A stretch of DNA of 64,000 bases from Ephydatia muelleri (taxonomy: Eukaryota; Porifera; Demospongiae; Spongillida; Spongillidae). Shown here in pieces: positions 11,002 to 22,326 of the stretch. Under the pieces are notes generated by a model. That model saw only the letters and a list, made by a program, of their open reading frames with translations. It did not search any database and had not been told where the DNA came from. The stretch's first letter is position 1. Each line of letters starts with the position of its first letter. The translations under genes were made by a program, and so were the position numbers. Where the stretch lies: positions 41,001 to 105,000 of the forward strand of contig JABACO010000105.1 in assembly GCA_013339895.1 (NCBI GenBank), in the 5' to 3' direction.

Positions 11002-12189
11002 CACACAAATTATGAACCATTTCTACACATATTTAACCTCCTACAAGACTTCTTTACTAGCTCGTGCCATCTTCAGTATCTTTAAAGAGCAATGTAAACT
11101 AAACAAAATGCATGCCTTTTTCGGGCCTAGCTGTATCTGAATTCCACCCCTTTAGGAACATGTTTCCTATTCATTACAAGTTGTGGAAGACCATGACCTT
11201 TACAAAAGAATACGATGCAGCTGATGTGGTCAGGACAAGATAACAGAAGTTCTAAAGGAGACCACCTGCAGGATCTTATACAAAGGATTCCCCAATAGAT
11301 GATGCAGGAACAATGATAACTGACATATGTGCTCATCACATAAACCATATAAGTTCATCCCTGCATAGTACACAGAATCAGATGCATAGAAAACATATAC
11401 GGTTTGCATATTTCCTACAAGTAATATATGAGAGGGGAGGCCAGGAAGGTTGTGGGGTGGGAAGTATTCATGTCTGCTGCTATTTTTATACTGCTGATTA
11501 TGTGTAGGCAGAAGTATGGGGATGGAATGGGAGGGCTAACGGCTTTTAGTATTCTGATATCTTTGTGAGAAATGACAATGACAAGAGTAACTAATTCGAT
11601 GTAAGTTGGAAATGTATTATATATATTATACTTACTTCTTCACAACATAGGTGGAGTCTTGCACAGGTACAGACCACACCCAGACAACACAACTAACCAG
11701 CAGCTAGAGATATTTAACCCATTCTTGCCCTGGGTACAGACCAACCCGGTTAATCAGCATCAGCAAAAGTGATTCTTCCTAATGTGCACCCCAGCAAAAA
11801 GAGCTGGGAGTATGTGGCGCGCGCGCGCGCGCGTGGTGTGTCATTGCGCATATCGGGATGAGATATCAAGATGATGTAGGAACGGACCGCTAACGTACGC
11901 AGTACGTCGTAGAAAATAGGTAGATACACGCCGAGCGCACGTTTCACGCCGATGAAAGAAATATTCAAATGTATTGAACCAAGGGCAGATTACGAGCAAC
12001 GACACGCTCCTCCCACTCACACAGGCACCAATTTGCAGCGCGCCCACCATTTGATGTTATTAAACATTATTGACTTCTAAATAATATTATTGCGTAATAG
12101 CAAAAGTAATAAATTTTGTTGTTGATTCTCCTGCTCGCAAAATAAAAGCGAAAAATAAAAGAATGCATTAGTTATATTTTAAAATTTAA
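11002..12189. other. No gene seen; short alternating GC tract
   Basis: No convincing exon was found. A (GC)n tract of 17 bases (11817-11833) could adopt Z-DNA. Several open frames exist on the minus strand around it but show no family signature. Confidence 0.45.
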
Positions 12190-12630
12190 TCCCCTTTGCG
12201 TGGCCGTACATGTGCAGGTCAGCCCTAGTCTCGTACCCAGACCCATATGTACGTAACGATGATCATCGCTTACAGTATGACATTAGATGTCATACTGTAA
12301 GCGATGATCATCGTTACGTACATATGGGTCTGGGTACGAGACTAGGTCAGCCCCTCCCCCTTATGTGGCCGTACCTGTGCAGGCCAGCCCCTCCCCCCAT
12401 GTGGGCGTACCTGTGCCCCTCCCCTTGCGTGGCCGCCTCCCCCTTATGTGGCCGTACCTGTGCAGGTCAGCCCCTCCCCCCATGTGGGCGTACCTGTGCC
12501 CCTCCCCTTGCGTGGCCGCCTACCCCTTATGTGGCCATACCTGTGCAGGTCAGCCCCTCCCCCTATGTGGGCGTACCTGTGCCCCCCCCCCCCCCCCCCC
12601 TTGCGTGGCCGTACTGTGCAGATCAGCCCT
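12190..12630. repeat. 83-bp minisatellite, C-rich
   Basis: The core TTATGTGGCCGTACCTGTGC starts at 12361, 12444 and 12527 (the last with one change), giving an exact 83-bp period. Each unit also holds a CATGTGGGCGTACC and a TTGCGTGGCCG half-repeat, so the unit has an older internal duplication. A partial unit lies upstream at 12190-12225. The hairpin element at 12226-12344 is inserted in the array. A C homopolymer (about 12583-12600) ends the third unit. Confidence 0.9.
12226..12344. mobile_element. Perfect hairpin (foldback) element with 9-bp target duplication
   Basis: The element is 119 bp: two 58-bp arms that are exact reverse complements, separated by only three bases (TAG). The ends read TAGTCTCGTACCCAGACCC inwards from both sides. 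It is flanked on both sides by GGTCAGCCC (12217-12225 and 12345-12353), a 9-bp direct repeat. A target duplication of this length is typical of Mutator-like (MULE) elements, so this is probably a non-autonomous MULE-type MITE. It carries no coding sequence and must depend on a transposase made elsewhere. The absence of any mismatch between the arms suggests very recent insertion or arm homogenisation. Confidence 0.85.
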
Positions 12631-12639
12631 TGGACCACT

Positions 12640-13150
12640 CCAGTGTGGTATTATTTGTGTCATAAATGTTTCTGAAGAATAAGAAGTAACCTCACAGCCA
12701 ATGCAACACACATACCTTCCACATACCCTCTCTCTCCCTCCTCCCTCCCATCTCCTTGCCTCTAGTCAGTACTCAATATATAAGGAACCAGACAATGAAT
12801 ATCAATCCCCCTTTAGCTGGTGACACTTGCAACGATATTTTTCAATTGGTTTTGTCCTTCTTTCGTTCAAACTATGTATTTAGTGCAGTTTGTTTTCCAC
12901 ACAGGATTGTGTGACAGTTATAATGGTACCATAGCTAGCTTCATGTGGCAATGGCCATTTGTACCCATATGCATGTTAGATCACAGGATATGCATGTTAC
13001 ATCACAGGCATCACCATATGACAACCTGATACATAACATATGAAATGTCAAATGTTAGTCAACAGTGGCTAAAGACATCTGATTAGGTGTGTATTAGCTA
13101 TTATTTACTGTAAATGAAGTATACCAAAAACAATAGTCAACATGCAAAAT
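12640..13150. other. No gene seen
   Basis: A pyrimidine tract (12727-12760) and short duplicated 'cacaggatatgcatgtta' style words near 12980-13010 are the only structure. No exon could be supported. Confidence 0.4.
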
Positions 13151-13152
13151 GA

Positions 13153-14044
<892 letters not shown>

Positions 14045-14386
14045 CAGCAAAAAAAAAGAGAGCGTGAACGAGCCGCTGCCTTGTGCCAGAAGCTTGATGT
14101 GTTCTTACCAACTGCAAAACGAAAGGCAACGGGCGATGGGCAACAGTCGGATCCTTTAGTCACAGAAACAAATTCTGCCACAGCGGCAGCCACAGAGGAA
14201 ATCGAATGTAGCGATCACTCTGATAAGTGCGAAACTACATGTAGTGAAATAGTTGCGTCAGATTCTAACGAGCCTGAAATCACTACGCAGCAAGGTGCAT
14301 CCACTATGAATATCCGAAATATGACTTCAATGCATGTAGAAAGGAATATTGAAGAACCAGATCTGGAGGTGTTAAGTTTGGTATGA
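14045..14386 (+). pseudogene. Possible N-terminal region of a hAT transposase
   Basis: An open frame without an ATG reads LDVFLPTAKRKATGD and then an acidic, threonine-rich stretch. The arrangement 'basic lead, then FLP/FF-type motif, then KRK and acidic linker' recalls the first exon of ZMYM-type hAT transposases. It lies just upstream of a hAT-like 3' end at 14460-14572, which supports the idea. The rest of the transposase is missing, so this would be an internally deleted element. Confidence 0.25.
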
Positions 14387-14459
14387 GTGTACTGGTACAT
14401 GTGTCTGCAAATTGGTTTGCATTCAGTTGCAAAATCAATGTTTTCAAAAGCTTTCGCGC

Positions 14460-14572
14460 TTCGCGCGGGAGGGGGCAGATCCCCCTCCCGCCCTATTTGA
14501 TGATCCACGCCCACTTTAGGTCCACATTTATTATTTTCGAACCCCCCCTTTTCCCGACCTGGCTACGGGCCT
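14460..14572. mobile_element. hAT-like terminal fragment (CAGGCCCGTAGCCAGG end)
   Basis: The segment ends in CCTGGCTACGGGCCTG at 14557-14572, whose complement CAGGCCCGTAGCCAGG matches the ends of the hAT elements at 50945 (CAGGCCCGTAGGCAGC), 52366 and 36804. Upstream lie a C run and the small palindrome CGGGAGGGGGCAGATCCCCCTCCCG, typical of this element group. The matching left end was not found. Confidence 0.5.
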
Positions 14573-14579
14573 GCATCAT

Positions 14580-14720
14580 TGTCTCCCTTCCCTCCCTACA
14601 TCTCTCTCTTCTCTTTCCCCCACCCTTCTCCATCCCTCCCTCCCTCCCCTTCCCTCCTTTCCTCCTCCCTCTCTTTGTCCTTCCCTCCATTCTTTCTCCC
14701 TCCTTCCCTCCTCGCTCTAC
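14580..14720. repeat. Polypyrimidine tract upstream of an exon
   Basis: About 140 bp of CCCT/CTTC-rich sequence precedes the LRP EGF exon. It forms an unusually long pyrimidine stretch before the splice acceptor at 14730-14731. The complement encodes only Glu/Gly/Arg-rich open frames. Confidence 0.75.
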
Positions 14721-14731
14721 TTTTCAAACAG

Positions 14732-15412
14732 GACAGAATCCATGTGCTGTGAACAATGGTGGCTGCAAGTACCTCTGTCTCCTGAAGGAAGGGGGAGGAG
14801 GCTACGGATGTGCGTGCCCCACAGGTGTGCTGCTGGCCAAGGATGGCCACAGCTGTCAGGGTAAGTGGAATATGCACCCACTTTCTTATTGGTCTGGGCA
14901 CTACTTTTTAATGGGCTGGGCACCCCTTTCTTAGTGGTCTGGGAACCACATATTTTAATTCTAATGTGTAACGACGATTTGTTTAGTGTTGTAGCTCATC
15001 ACCGTGGATACGTTCCTAGCACCAAGCCTGGGTAGAGCCTAAGTAGTTTAGAAATTGTCTTCAGTCCACTCAATACTATTCACGTGATGGTTGAGATAAT
15101 GTGTAAACTCAGATATACAGTAAACATCTGCTATCATTTCAGTCATCCCACTGTCATCATACCCTCCTCCCCTCTCCCACCTCCACACATCCTCTCTTCC
15201 ACCTCCACTCATCTCGGCCATCAGACATCAACACTTTTGTCCTGTTCACACATCGTATTGGCATCAGGCGGCTATCTCTGGACACATCAGAGCTCATCTC
15301 TGTCCCCCTGCCAGTCTACAACCTATCTGTGGCAGGAGGCCTGGCTTGGGACCTTCCCTCCAACTCACTCTTCTGGGCCGACAGGTCAAAAATCTATGTG
15401 GCCAATCTCAAT
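14732..15412 (+). CDS. LDL-receptor-related protein, two exons (partial)
   Basis: Exon one (14732-14860, 129 bp) follows acceptor tttcaaacag and ends at donor GTAAGT. It encodes exactly one EGF-like module with six cysteines ([14 protein letters not shown], then CACP and SC). It is a symmetric phase 1-1 exon, as in LDLR-family genes. Exon two (15225-15412) starts in matching phase 1 after acceptor ccatcag and encodes the first blade of a YWTD beta-propeller: [20 protein letters not shown], then [19 protein letters not shown]. It ends at a GTAAGG donor. An EGF module followed by a propeller opening with 'FLLF…IRRISLDT' is the layout of LRP4/5/6-type receptors, which act at the cell surface (LRP5/6 in Wnt signalling). 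No later blades are found downstream, where transposons lie, so the gene is partial here and may be broken. Subfamily is inferred. Confidence 0.8.
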
Positions 15413-15527
15413 GTAAGGGGTGTGGGGTGTGTGGCCAATCTCGATGTAAGGGGTGTGGGGTGTGTGGCCAATCTCGATGTAAGGGGTGTGGGGTGTGTGG
15501 CCAATCTCGATGTAAGAGGGTGGGGAG
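15398..15527 (+). repeat. 33-bp tandem repeat across an exon-intron junction
   Basis: Four copies with exact 33-bp spacing start at 15398, 15431, 15464 and 15497. Each holds the last 15 bases of the LRP exon (GTGGCCAATCTCRAT) followed by the splice donor GTAAGG and GT-rich intron sequence. The first copy has AAT, the other three GAT at the last codon. Because 33 is a multiple of three, the reading frame stays open through all four copies. Confidence 0.9.
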
Positions 15528-16722
15528 GGGGTGGTCCGTGCTTTAATAAACTTGATGGGAACATTGCAAGCAGTTGCCTTCGATCGAGTGCATGTTGTGA
15601 TGTGCACGTCTCCAATGAAATATACTTTGCTCTGGTCCTACAGGATGCTTTTCTCACCTTCTCATTCACCTCCCTTCCTCCTCCAACCTCCCCTTCCCAT
15701 TCTCTCCTCGCCAGGGTTCAAACCAGCGGCCCCTGATCATGGATAACCTGCGCAGTGTGATGAACATGTACTGAATATTTTGGCTGTTTTCCTAATGGAT
15801 AACCATGCTTCACATATCCTGATGAATGCTGAGCAGTTTAATAAGATCAACACTGCCTTCCTCTACAAGGACATCCTTGGAATATTCTTGCCTCCCAACA
15901 CAACGTCTGTTGTGCAGCCCCTAGCTTGCTTTAAACGCAAGTGGCGAGCTAAGCTTGTGTCATGGCTGCTGGAGAAGGCAGGGCAAGGGCGGGACAAGCT
16001 TGGGCACCTGGCATCTCCAGACAGATGTGAAGCAGGCTATGTTGTGGGCTCGGGATGTACTCACTGAGGGACATTCCTGAAGAGGTAGTGAAGAACTGCT
16101 GGAGAAAGGCCGGTATCCTTCCCTTTGAGGTGAACCAGCGGTACATTGAGGACAAGGAGAAGGTGTTGAAAGGTGATGTTCAGATGCAGAAGGCAGCAGA
16201 TCATCTTGCTGATCTTTTTGGAAAGCTCAGCACAGTGTACTCTGAATCTCAGGAGGAGGCTGTACGTCAGTTCAACTCTAACAGTGTTTGAGGATATGGA
16301 GGCTGAACAGCGTGTTGAGGAGGAGGACTCAGATAGTGATGTAGAGGTAGTCAATGAGCCTCCTGTCATTTCGTTACATCAGGCTCAAAGAAGATGCGGG
16401 AGCTCATGGTGTTCTTTGAGTCTCACATTGCCATGAGCCAAAACCAAGCTCATAGGGAGCATTGGCTAGAGCAGCATTGGCAGCGGCGGACGCAGGATTT
16501 AGGAGGGGGGGGGGCACGCTTGTGGGCGGGACCCCACACACTCACAGCTAGGGGGTATGGGGGAGCGCTGTGAGCTCCCCCATCGGGGTCTGGGGCAGAG
16601 CCCCAGAAGCCAACGGTTTTTACGTTTTAAAACCTTCCAAAACTACGTAAAAATAATAATTTACAACCCATGCAGTCATTAATTTTAATTCACACCGCTG
16701 CACACGCTATACAATAATTTTA

Positions 16723-17082
16723 TTATTCATCAGTAGCATCAGTGGCTGCATCCTCCAAGATGAAGGAAAGCTTCATTCTCCGTGGCTGTTTGCTTGCAAA
16801 AGCATCAATTGCTTCCTTCACAGAAACGCTGATACATCTATGTACAGCTAGCAGGGCCAATCCATTCATCCTTTCCCCCGTCATTGTTGACCTGAGGTAC
16901 GTTGTTAGCCTCCTTAGTCCACTGATGGAGCGCTCTGCCTCGCAACTCGTTAGAGGCCAAACTGTCATAATATGAAGGATGGTATGAACGTTTGGAAATT
17001 GCTGCTTCCTACAAGCCCTTAGGGCAGACAAAAGGTTGCTTGGGCGACTTTCTTTGGAAGCAGCTGACCAATAGAGCTGCAT
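16723..17082 (-). pseudogene. hAT transposase C-terminal dimerisation domain remnant
   Basis: The minus-strand frame encodes WPLTSCEAERSISGLRRLTT followed by YLRSTMTGERMNGLALLAVH. This is the conserved core of the hAT family C-terminal dimerisation domain (Dimer_Tnp_hAT), in the ZMYM1/'52 kDa repressor'-like group. The RNase H-like catalytic core upstream is missing, so the protein cannot act as a transposase. It is carried inside the hAT element at 16481-17454, in the orientation opposite to the Tigger gene. Confidence 0.8.
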
Positions 17083-17371
17083 GATTATTGTGCTTCATGT
17101 ACTATACTTACCAACGCTGATCGTTTATAATTACAGAAGAAATCCGTAATCACAGACGCCTTTCTTTTCTTTACCTGGTTAACGCTAGCGTCAGATTGTT
17201 CTTCAATGGCAGCCATGATATGGTCCCAGGATTATAAATTGTGTGTGATTAATTTATGAGACCATAATCAATGTGATATATCTGACTGCGGTATTGTAAT
17301 CATTTGATGGTTTTCAGTCGTGTATACCGAATGACCGCATCATGACCGTATGACCGCATCTATTCATTTAA

Positions 17372-17372
<1 letters not shown>

Positions 17373-17403
<31 letters not shown>

Positions 17404-17416
17404 GGGGGGGGGGGGG
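17373..17416 (+). repeat. Poly-G tract
   Basis: About 44 bases of G with a single A (17403) near the right end of the hAT element. It could form a G-quadruplex, and its exact length is probably unreliable in the assembly. Confidence 0.9.
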
Positions 17417-17905
17417 CACAGGCCCCTTGTGCCCCCCCCCTCCGTCCGCCACTGCAATGCTTGGCAAGTTGAGGACCAGCTCACTATGTACAAGAAGCCA
17501 CCACCTGAGGCACAGGCAGACATCACTAAATGTTGACTTTTGTACGTGTACATGTACCGCATATCAAACGCCATGCAACCCACAGTTCCAATAATAACTG
17601 CTGGGAGGGTCAACAGGGTTTACATAAATACAAAGTGAATCTCGTTAACGGTGGGTAAACACGGGATCGCTAGGAACACAATAAGGGTAGGGATACTGTA
17701 TGTCATACTAATTAATGCCTAACCACACCACAGGGCCTCCCCATCTCAGCTGTTTAAAACAGCAGAGTTCAATCAAAACAAAACAACACTTTCAGATTTG
17801 CGATGGAGTCAGTGTCTCCAAATATTTTGCATGCATCACACATTAAATTGCAAGTTATACACAATTCTGCAAACATTAATACTTGGAGCATTTAGTGTGC
17901 CATAC

Positions 17906-18599
17906 CTGGGAGAGTCCTCTCACAGACACTAATGGCTTGGAGAGCAGACTTCCTGACATCAGCACTGCTGTCGCCCCTCACTATGTTAAGAAGGGTGCTA
18001 ATTGCTGGGCACTCCTTGTCTTCAGGAGATTGGAAGTGGCCCAGGGTCTGAACAGCGTGAACACGAACAGCTGGGACCTAAAACAAAAAAAATAAAATTA
18101 AAATCATCTATTTAAGGCTAATTCAAATTTTCTGCAGCATTACCGTCAGCAGCGCGTCTCCATAGACGATGCGCACTTTCTCCTGCGCGGCAAGTGACAG
18201 CATTTTATTGATTATCTGGCAAACACGGAACCTGACGGCCTTATCTTGCGCCTCGTGATACCCGACCAGCTTGAGAACCATCAGGTTTAGGAAATCAACT
18301 GTTTCGTCATCTTTGACATCGGACGAAGAACGTTCATCAATGTCATTTCCGTTCTTGTCCTCTCTTTTGGTCCCCAAGGCGATTGCAAACTTGCAGACAA
18401 AATCCACAACTCTTTCTACGGCTGGCTCACGTTTATACACTAATAATACGTTCGAAAAAGGTGTGAAAAAAGCTTGAAAAAATACGTCCAAACCATGCTG
18501 GTCGTGCAGAGTTCTCATAGACTTCAGCGACTTCTGATATTTGTACAAGCCATCCTGAATTTCGTCCAGAATTGCAATAATATCTTCCCTCAAACCCAT
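17906..18599 (-). CDS. NCAPG: Condensin complex subunit 3 (CAP-G), first two exons
   Basis: Exon 1 (18599 down to 18144, 152 codons) starts with MGLREDIIAILDEIQDGLYK and contains VYKREPAVERVVDFVCKFAI and KAVRFRVCQIINKML, the hallmark N-terminal stretches of CAP-G. A 66-bp intron (18143-18078, GTAATG…TTTTAG) leads in phase 0 to exon 2 (18077-17906), which reads VPAVRVHAVQTLGHFQSPED and DVRKSALQAISVCERTLP, again as in CAP-G HEAT repeats. Exon 2 ends in phase 1 at donor GTATGG. CAP-G is the HEAT-repeat subunit of condensin I, which compacts mitotic chromosomes. The junction between the exons is several residues shorter than in vertebrate CAP-G. The third exon was not found between the Tigger copy and 17900, so the gene either continues through a long intron towards lower coordinates or is truncated. 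Confidence 0.9.
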
Positions 18600-18604
18600 C
18601 GCAC

Positions 18605-20400
18605 CATTAAAAAAGTGCCGGCTACATCTAACAGAATTGCGCCAAAATATCCGTGTGGCATCTCGTGATATTTTCTTTTCTTCACTCTAATACAAGCGCA
18701 CTGGAAGACTTTGTTTACAAGATTTTATACATTAATTTCACAATGGCTTAGGAACGGTTCAAAAAAAAGTGGGGCTGAAATGTAATATTCATAAGTGGGT
18801 GTTAAGTGGGTGTGGTGATCGAAAAATCTCTGCAACGATATTTTGAAGCAACCTAGCTGTAACCTTATTGCAGGTAGCCGCGCAAAGCTTTAATACCTTT
18901 CGCATGGGCGTACGCAGCCTTCAGGAAAGGGGGGGGTCGAACTTTGCTTATAGGTGACCTTAATTATAATATATTTTGAGTGTTATATCCATTTTGTTCA
19001 GCGATGCTTTTTATGCTGCTATTCAGGATAATAAATATGCATTGGGAATTTGGGGCTAAAAAGTAAGTTCCATTACTACAACCATGCGTAATCAATATTT
19101 TTGACCCTTTCCACTCCATCATGAAAACCTATATCTAATACACTAGTATTGATTAATGACACAGGATTGTTAATACAATTGCATGCCTTGTGCATGCATG
19201 AATCGTGCAAGACATTCAACATGGAGGAATCAATCAAGGTTATGAAACATGGGATTAACAATCAAAATGATAGCTGAACAATAGGAATTTTGTTGCAAAA
19301 TGCTCTGAATAGGCTGCAGAAAAAAGTGTACCAAACACACTTTGCAAGTACGCAAATCATATCAACTAGGCACTGAGATTGGTTCCAAAACGCTTTTTTT
19401 GGACTATATATTAGCAATAATAATTGTAACTATAACAAGATAGTTTTCAAACATAACTGTGCAATTTTGATTGTAATTTTCTCTTTCTGTTGGGAAAACA
19501 TTTTTTCGGACAACTATAATGAAATCCACTGTAAAGGATCAGGATTGAGTCATTTATTTTTGTTCATAAATTAGTCTATTGACCAGCCTCACCATTGACG
19601 TTTTATTTCTCTCTCACTCATTAAGAAGAGAAGGATAAACAAGAGTTTCATGTTAAACCTCGAGATTCTTTCCAGCACTATTGAAGCAGGTGCAAGTGAC
19701 AATGACCCTACCATTTCCTCACGGGTGGAGGTAGGACCGGTAGGTTAGTTAGTGGTATCTAGGCATTGTAATGAATACAATCAGAAACGAATGTATGTTA
19801 TAAGCTACATTATTTGGATGTCCCCAAGACAGTACATCTTTATTCTTGTTTCTATAACCATTTAAACCTGTCCAGTTCATTCTGGGACACCCTGTTCCTA
19901 AGAAGAGCAGGATCAGTGAACAAAGTGGTTATTTGACAATGATTTGGCTGTGCAGGGTCATCTGTAAGAGGGATGGGGCTCCAGTACTTGCAGTGTGCGG
20001 GAGGTACTTGCATTAATGGTTCCAATGACACTGTCAGCTTGCAGTGAGGAAGCTGACCCCAGCATTACTTATCATCTGGTGCAATTGAACTTAAAGGGGC
20101 ACCACACGTATTCATCCCAAATATGCTGGTGACCAATCATCACGTTACAGTGACGTAGACGTTACGACAACGGCCGGTGTCTAAACCAGTTGGATTAGTT
20201 CTATTATTAATGATCAAGACGTTACCTTAAGATAATGGATTCTGTGTGTATTACTGAGCAGGTCGGGTACCTCCCTCCTAACACCCGCTCTCGTACACTT
20301 CCCGACAGTCCGCCTCCAAACATTGGGAATGTGGAAAGAATACAACAAAGTTTTTTCCTGTTGCATAGCACACCAGATAGAAAATATGTCTTTCCAATCC
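18605..20400. other. No gene seen; CAP-G upstream region
   Basis: This region upstream of the CAP-G start must hold its promoter, but no TATA box or clear element was identified. At 18903-18945 'gggcgtacgcagcc…aggaaagggggggtcg' resembles a lone end of a G-run hAT element. Short duplicated words (for example around 19660-19740 and 19890-19960) are the only other structure. Confidence 0.4.
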
Positions 20401-20412
20401 CTTTAGTTCCAG

Positions 20413-20843
20413 TCAGAAGTAATTTGATGAACCTTTAAGTCCCTTCCGTCCCTTCCTGATCACCTCCTGAATCTGATGTCGTTTGGGTGCCATATAAAAA
20501 GTTCCTCCAAACTGTTTTGTAACATTCCCTGACAAACTATTTGAAACCAAAACCATGCTCGTAGCCAAACTGCTGCACCGCTTGCGATCTTGGAACGTGG
20601 CTGCGGTCCAATCCTTCGCCCTCTCCTCGTCATCTAGTTGCTTCCAGACGACGCTCAAAAATTTAGTGACCTCTCTATTGTCGATGCTTCTATAATCCTG
20701 TAACAGCCGGAGAAATGTACCGCGAAACGCTTTCGAAAATTGCAGGAATTTGTTAGGAGGCCGATTTTTGCTTGCAATCCCAGAACGCTTTCGACCAAGC
20801 GGTTTGGGAACAGTACAGCGCCCAGCTTTTTAAATGATTTCAT
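20413..20843 (-). other. Unrecognised open frames, possible decayed gene
   Basis: Two adjoining minus-strand frames (20843-20655 and 20658-20413) look like one protein with a frameshift, with motifs LVESVLGLQAKIGLL and VVWKQLDDEERAKDW. I do not recognise the family. Lack of splice sites and the frame change suggest a transposon-derived pseudogene. Confidence is low. Confidence 0.2.
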
Positions 20844-20899
20844 ATTCCAAATGTTGGCTTGTTTTGCAAGATCACGATCGTCAGATGAATTATTGAGTC

Positions 20900-22200
20900 A
20901 CAAAGAATCATAAGGCAACAGTAGAAGAATTGTAGAACTCTCATGGCTATACGTGTTGATATACATTTCAACAGAAATGTTGTTACATTATTTGTCTGTA
21001 ACCAAACTCAGCCTTTTCTCCCATGGCAATGGCAGTGAATGACATTTCCTTGCAAACCACAAGAGAACAAAGTACAAATTTTCGTAGTCAAAAATGATGC
21101 TTGCTTTCACTGGTGGTTTTTCGAACCTAGTGCTATCCGTAACATGAGCCTGCACACTATAACCAGTGTTGTTACACATTCTCACTATTAAAAGCCACAT
21201 TAGACATGAGTAAATACAAATAAATTCACTGCACACTATAACCTAACCTGCTGTATTCACTTGCATACACTACCAAAAGTTGACAAAAAAAAAATACTTT
21301 CATCATCAGGTATTGGAATGACATGTCCCTGAAGTAATTCAAGGTGTACCTGAAGTAATCCTAGGTGTGCTATATCAAGAATAGGTGCTCGGGCTCCAGA
21401 AGCTATGCGTAATTGACATGCCGATCAGTTATGCATATTTTATTACTCTGAGCAATTTCTGAGAAAAATGGCTGTGCTGAAGTGAGAATAAAGGAAATGG
21501 TAGTATAAACGAGTGAGACCTTGTTATGAACATATCTTTCCTTTCAATACTATTTACTATTATTATTTCCCCAATCATGTACGCTTAGCACATTAAACAG
21601 TCATCTATTTCTCATTGGTCCATTGATATTGTCTAACTCAATGCTTGTCTGCTCATCGATACTCCTAATTGATTGAACTAAAGATGATATCACCTGGTGA
21701 GGTTATGCTATGCAAGGTCTGCCTGCATGCTTTACCTCCCAACAACACAGTGGGTTTAATACTATGCAGGGAGAGGTTCAATGATGAATATTGCATAAAG
21801 GAACCAATAGATCTGGAGAATTAAAAGTTAATGAGCTAAAACCTTAAATGTTATTGCGGCATGGGATCAGTGAGAAGTGCAGGGAAGAGAACAATAGAGA
21901 GTAACCAATAAGCAACAGTAATGATTAAGTTAACAACAATAGTTTAGTTCAATTTTCAAGCAGATGCTTATTGCACCTTTTCTTCATGTCCAGTAACTGC
22001 AAGGCTTTCTATAACAAAACAAAACATTCATGCAGATAGTGTCATCGTTGAGGTTACGTTATAACGCACTAAGATAACCCATTACCAAATCAAATAGTGT
22101 TTTGTACTTCATGTGAGGGTCCGGGAACCCGACCCTCTGGACAGAGGTGACGTGATCTCTGAACTGGGGCCGCCGCGGGAGCCGTACGGACACATTGTGG
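20900..22200. other. No gene seen
   Basis: Scattered short open frames only. A minus-strand segment at 22190-22085 (HNVSVRLPRRPQFRDHVTSV) followed by a GTAATG donor might be an exon, but no partner exon or family could be found. Confidence 0.35.
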
Positions 22201-22224
22201 TGCAATAGATAGAGGGCGGGCGGG

Positions 22225-22252
22225 GAATGTTCTGGAATGTTCTGGAATGTTC
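22225..22252. promoter_or_regulatory. Heat-shock element, six perfect nGAAn units
   Basis: The sequence GAATGTTCTGGAATGTTC continues with a third copy, giving six alternating GAA/TTC pentamers at exact 5-bp spacing. This is the textbook binding site for two HSF1 trimers. A TATA-like stretch (ctatatatta) lies 10 bp further on the plus side. The target gene is not evident: on the plus side a satellite fragment starts at 22271, and on the minus side only an unassigned open frame follows. It might also be a simple 10-bp tandem repeat that matches by chance. Confidence 0.6.
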
Positions 22253-22270
22253 TACTATTGCTATATATTA

Positions 22271-22326
22271 ATCCCATGCAGTGTCAAGGCTTCGAACAAA
22301 GTGTTACTTTGAAATTATCCCTAGTC
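22271..22326 (+). repeat. Fragment of the 180-bp satellite
   Basis: This 56-bp piece (aatcccatgcagtgtcaagg to tatccctag) is the same as the end of each unit in the array at 23181-23758 and sits alone, just downstream of the heat-shock element. Confidence 0.85.

Larger units (their letters stand above)
16481..17454. mobile_element. Non-autonomous hAT element nested in the Tigger copy
   Basis: The left end reads CAGCGGCGGACGCAGG and the right end is the complement of CAGTGGCGGACGGAGG. Both are followed inwards by G runs. The element is 974 bp. The interrupted Tigger frame continues directly across the junction, which proves insertion. The flanks gcattggca and gcttggca look like an imperfect 8-bp target duplication. 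Inside are the shared palindromic word TCTGGGGCAGAGCCCCAGA (16590-16608), also present in the elements at 25.3, 34.95 and 51.05 kb, and a remnant of the transposase C-terminus on the minus strand. Confidence 0.8.
15768..17536 (+). pseudogene. pogo/Tigger-type DDE transposase, broken and interrupted
   Basis: The frame beginning near 15768 encodes the middle of a DDE_1 (Tigger/jerky) transposase: FLMDNHASH carries the second catalytic Asp, and FLPPNTTSVVQPLACFKRKW matches the conserved 'LPPNTTS.LQPLD' stretch, with the expected third acidic residue apparently replaced (LACF instead of LDQG). After a frame change near 16030-16055 the sequence continues with EEVVKNCWRKAGILPF, the Tigger 'NCWRKAGIL' region. 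A hAT element (16481-17454) then splits the 3' part: the left flank reads …HWLEQHW and the right flank continues in frame as QVEDQLTMYKKPPPEAQAD to a stop at about 17536. The N-terminal CENP-B-like DNA-binding half and the first Asp are missing. It is a dead copy. Confidence 0.8.
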
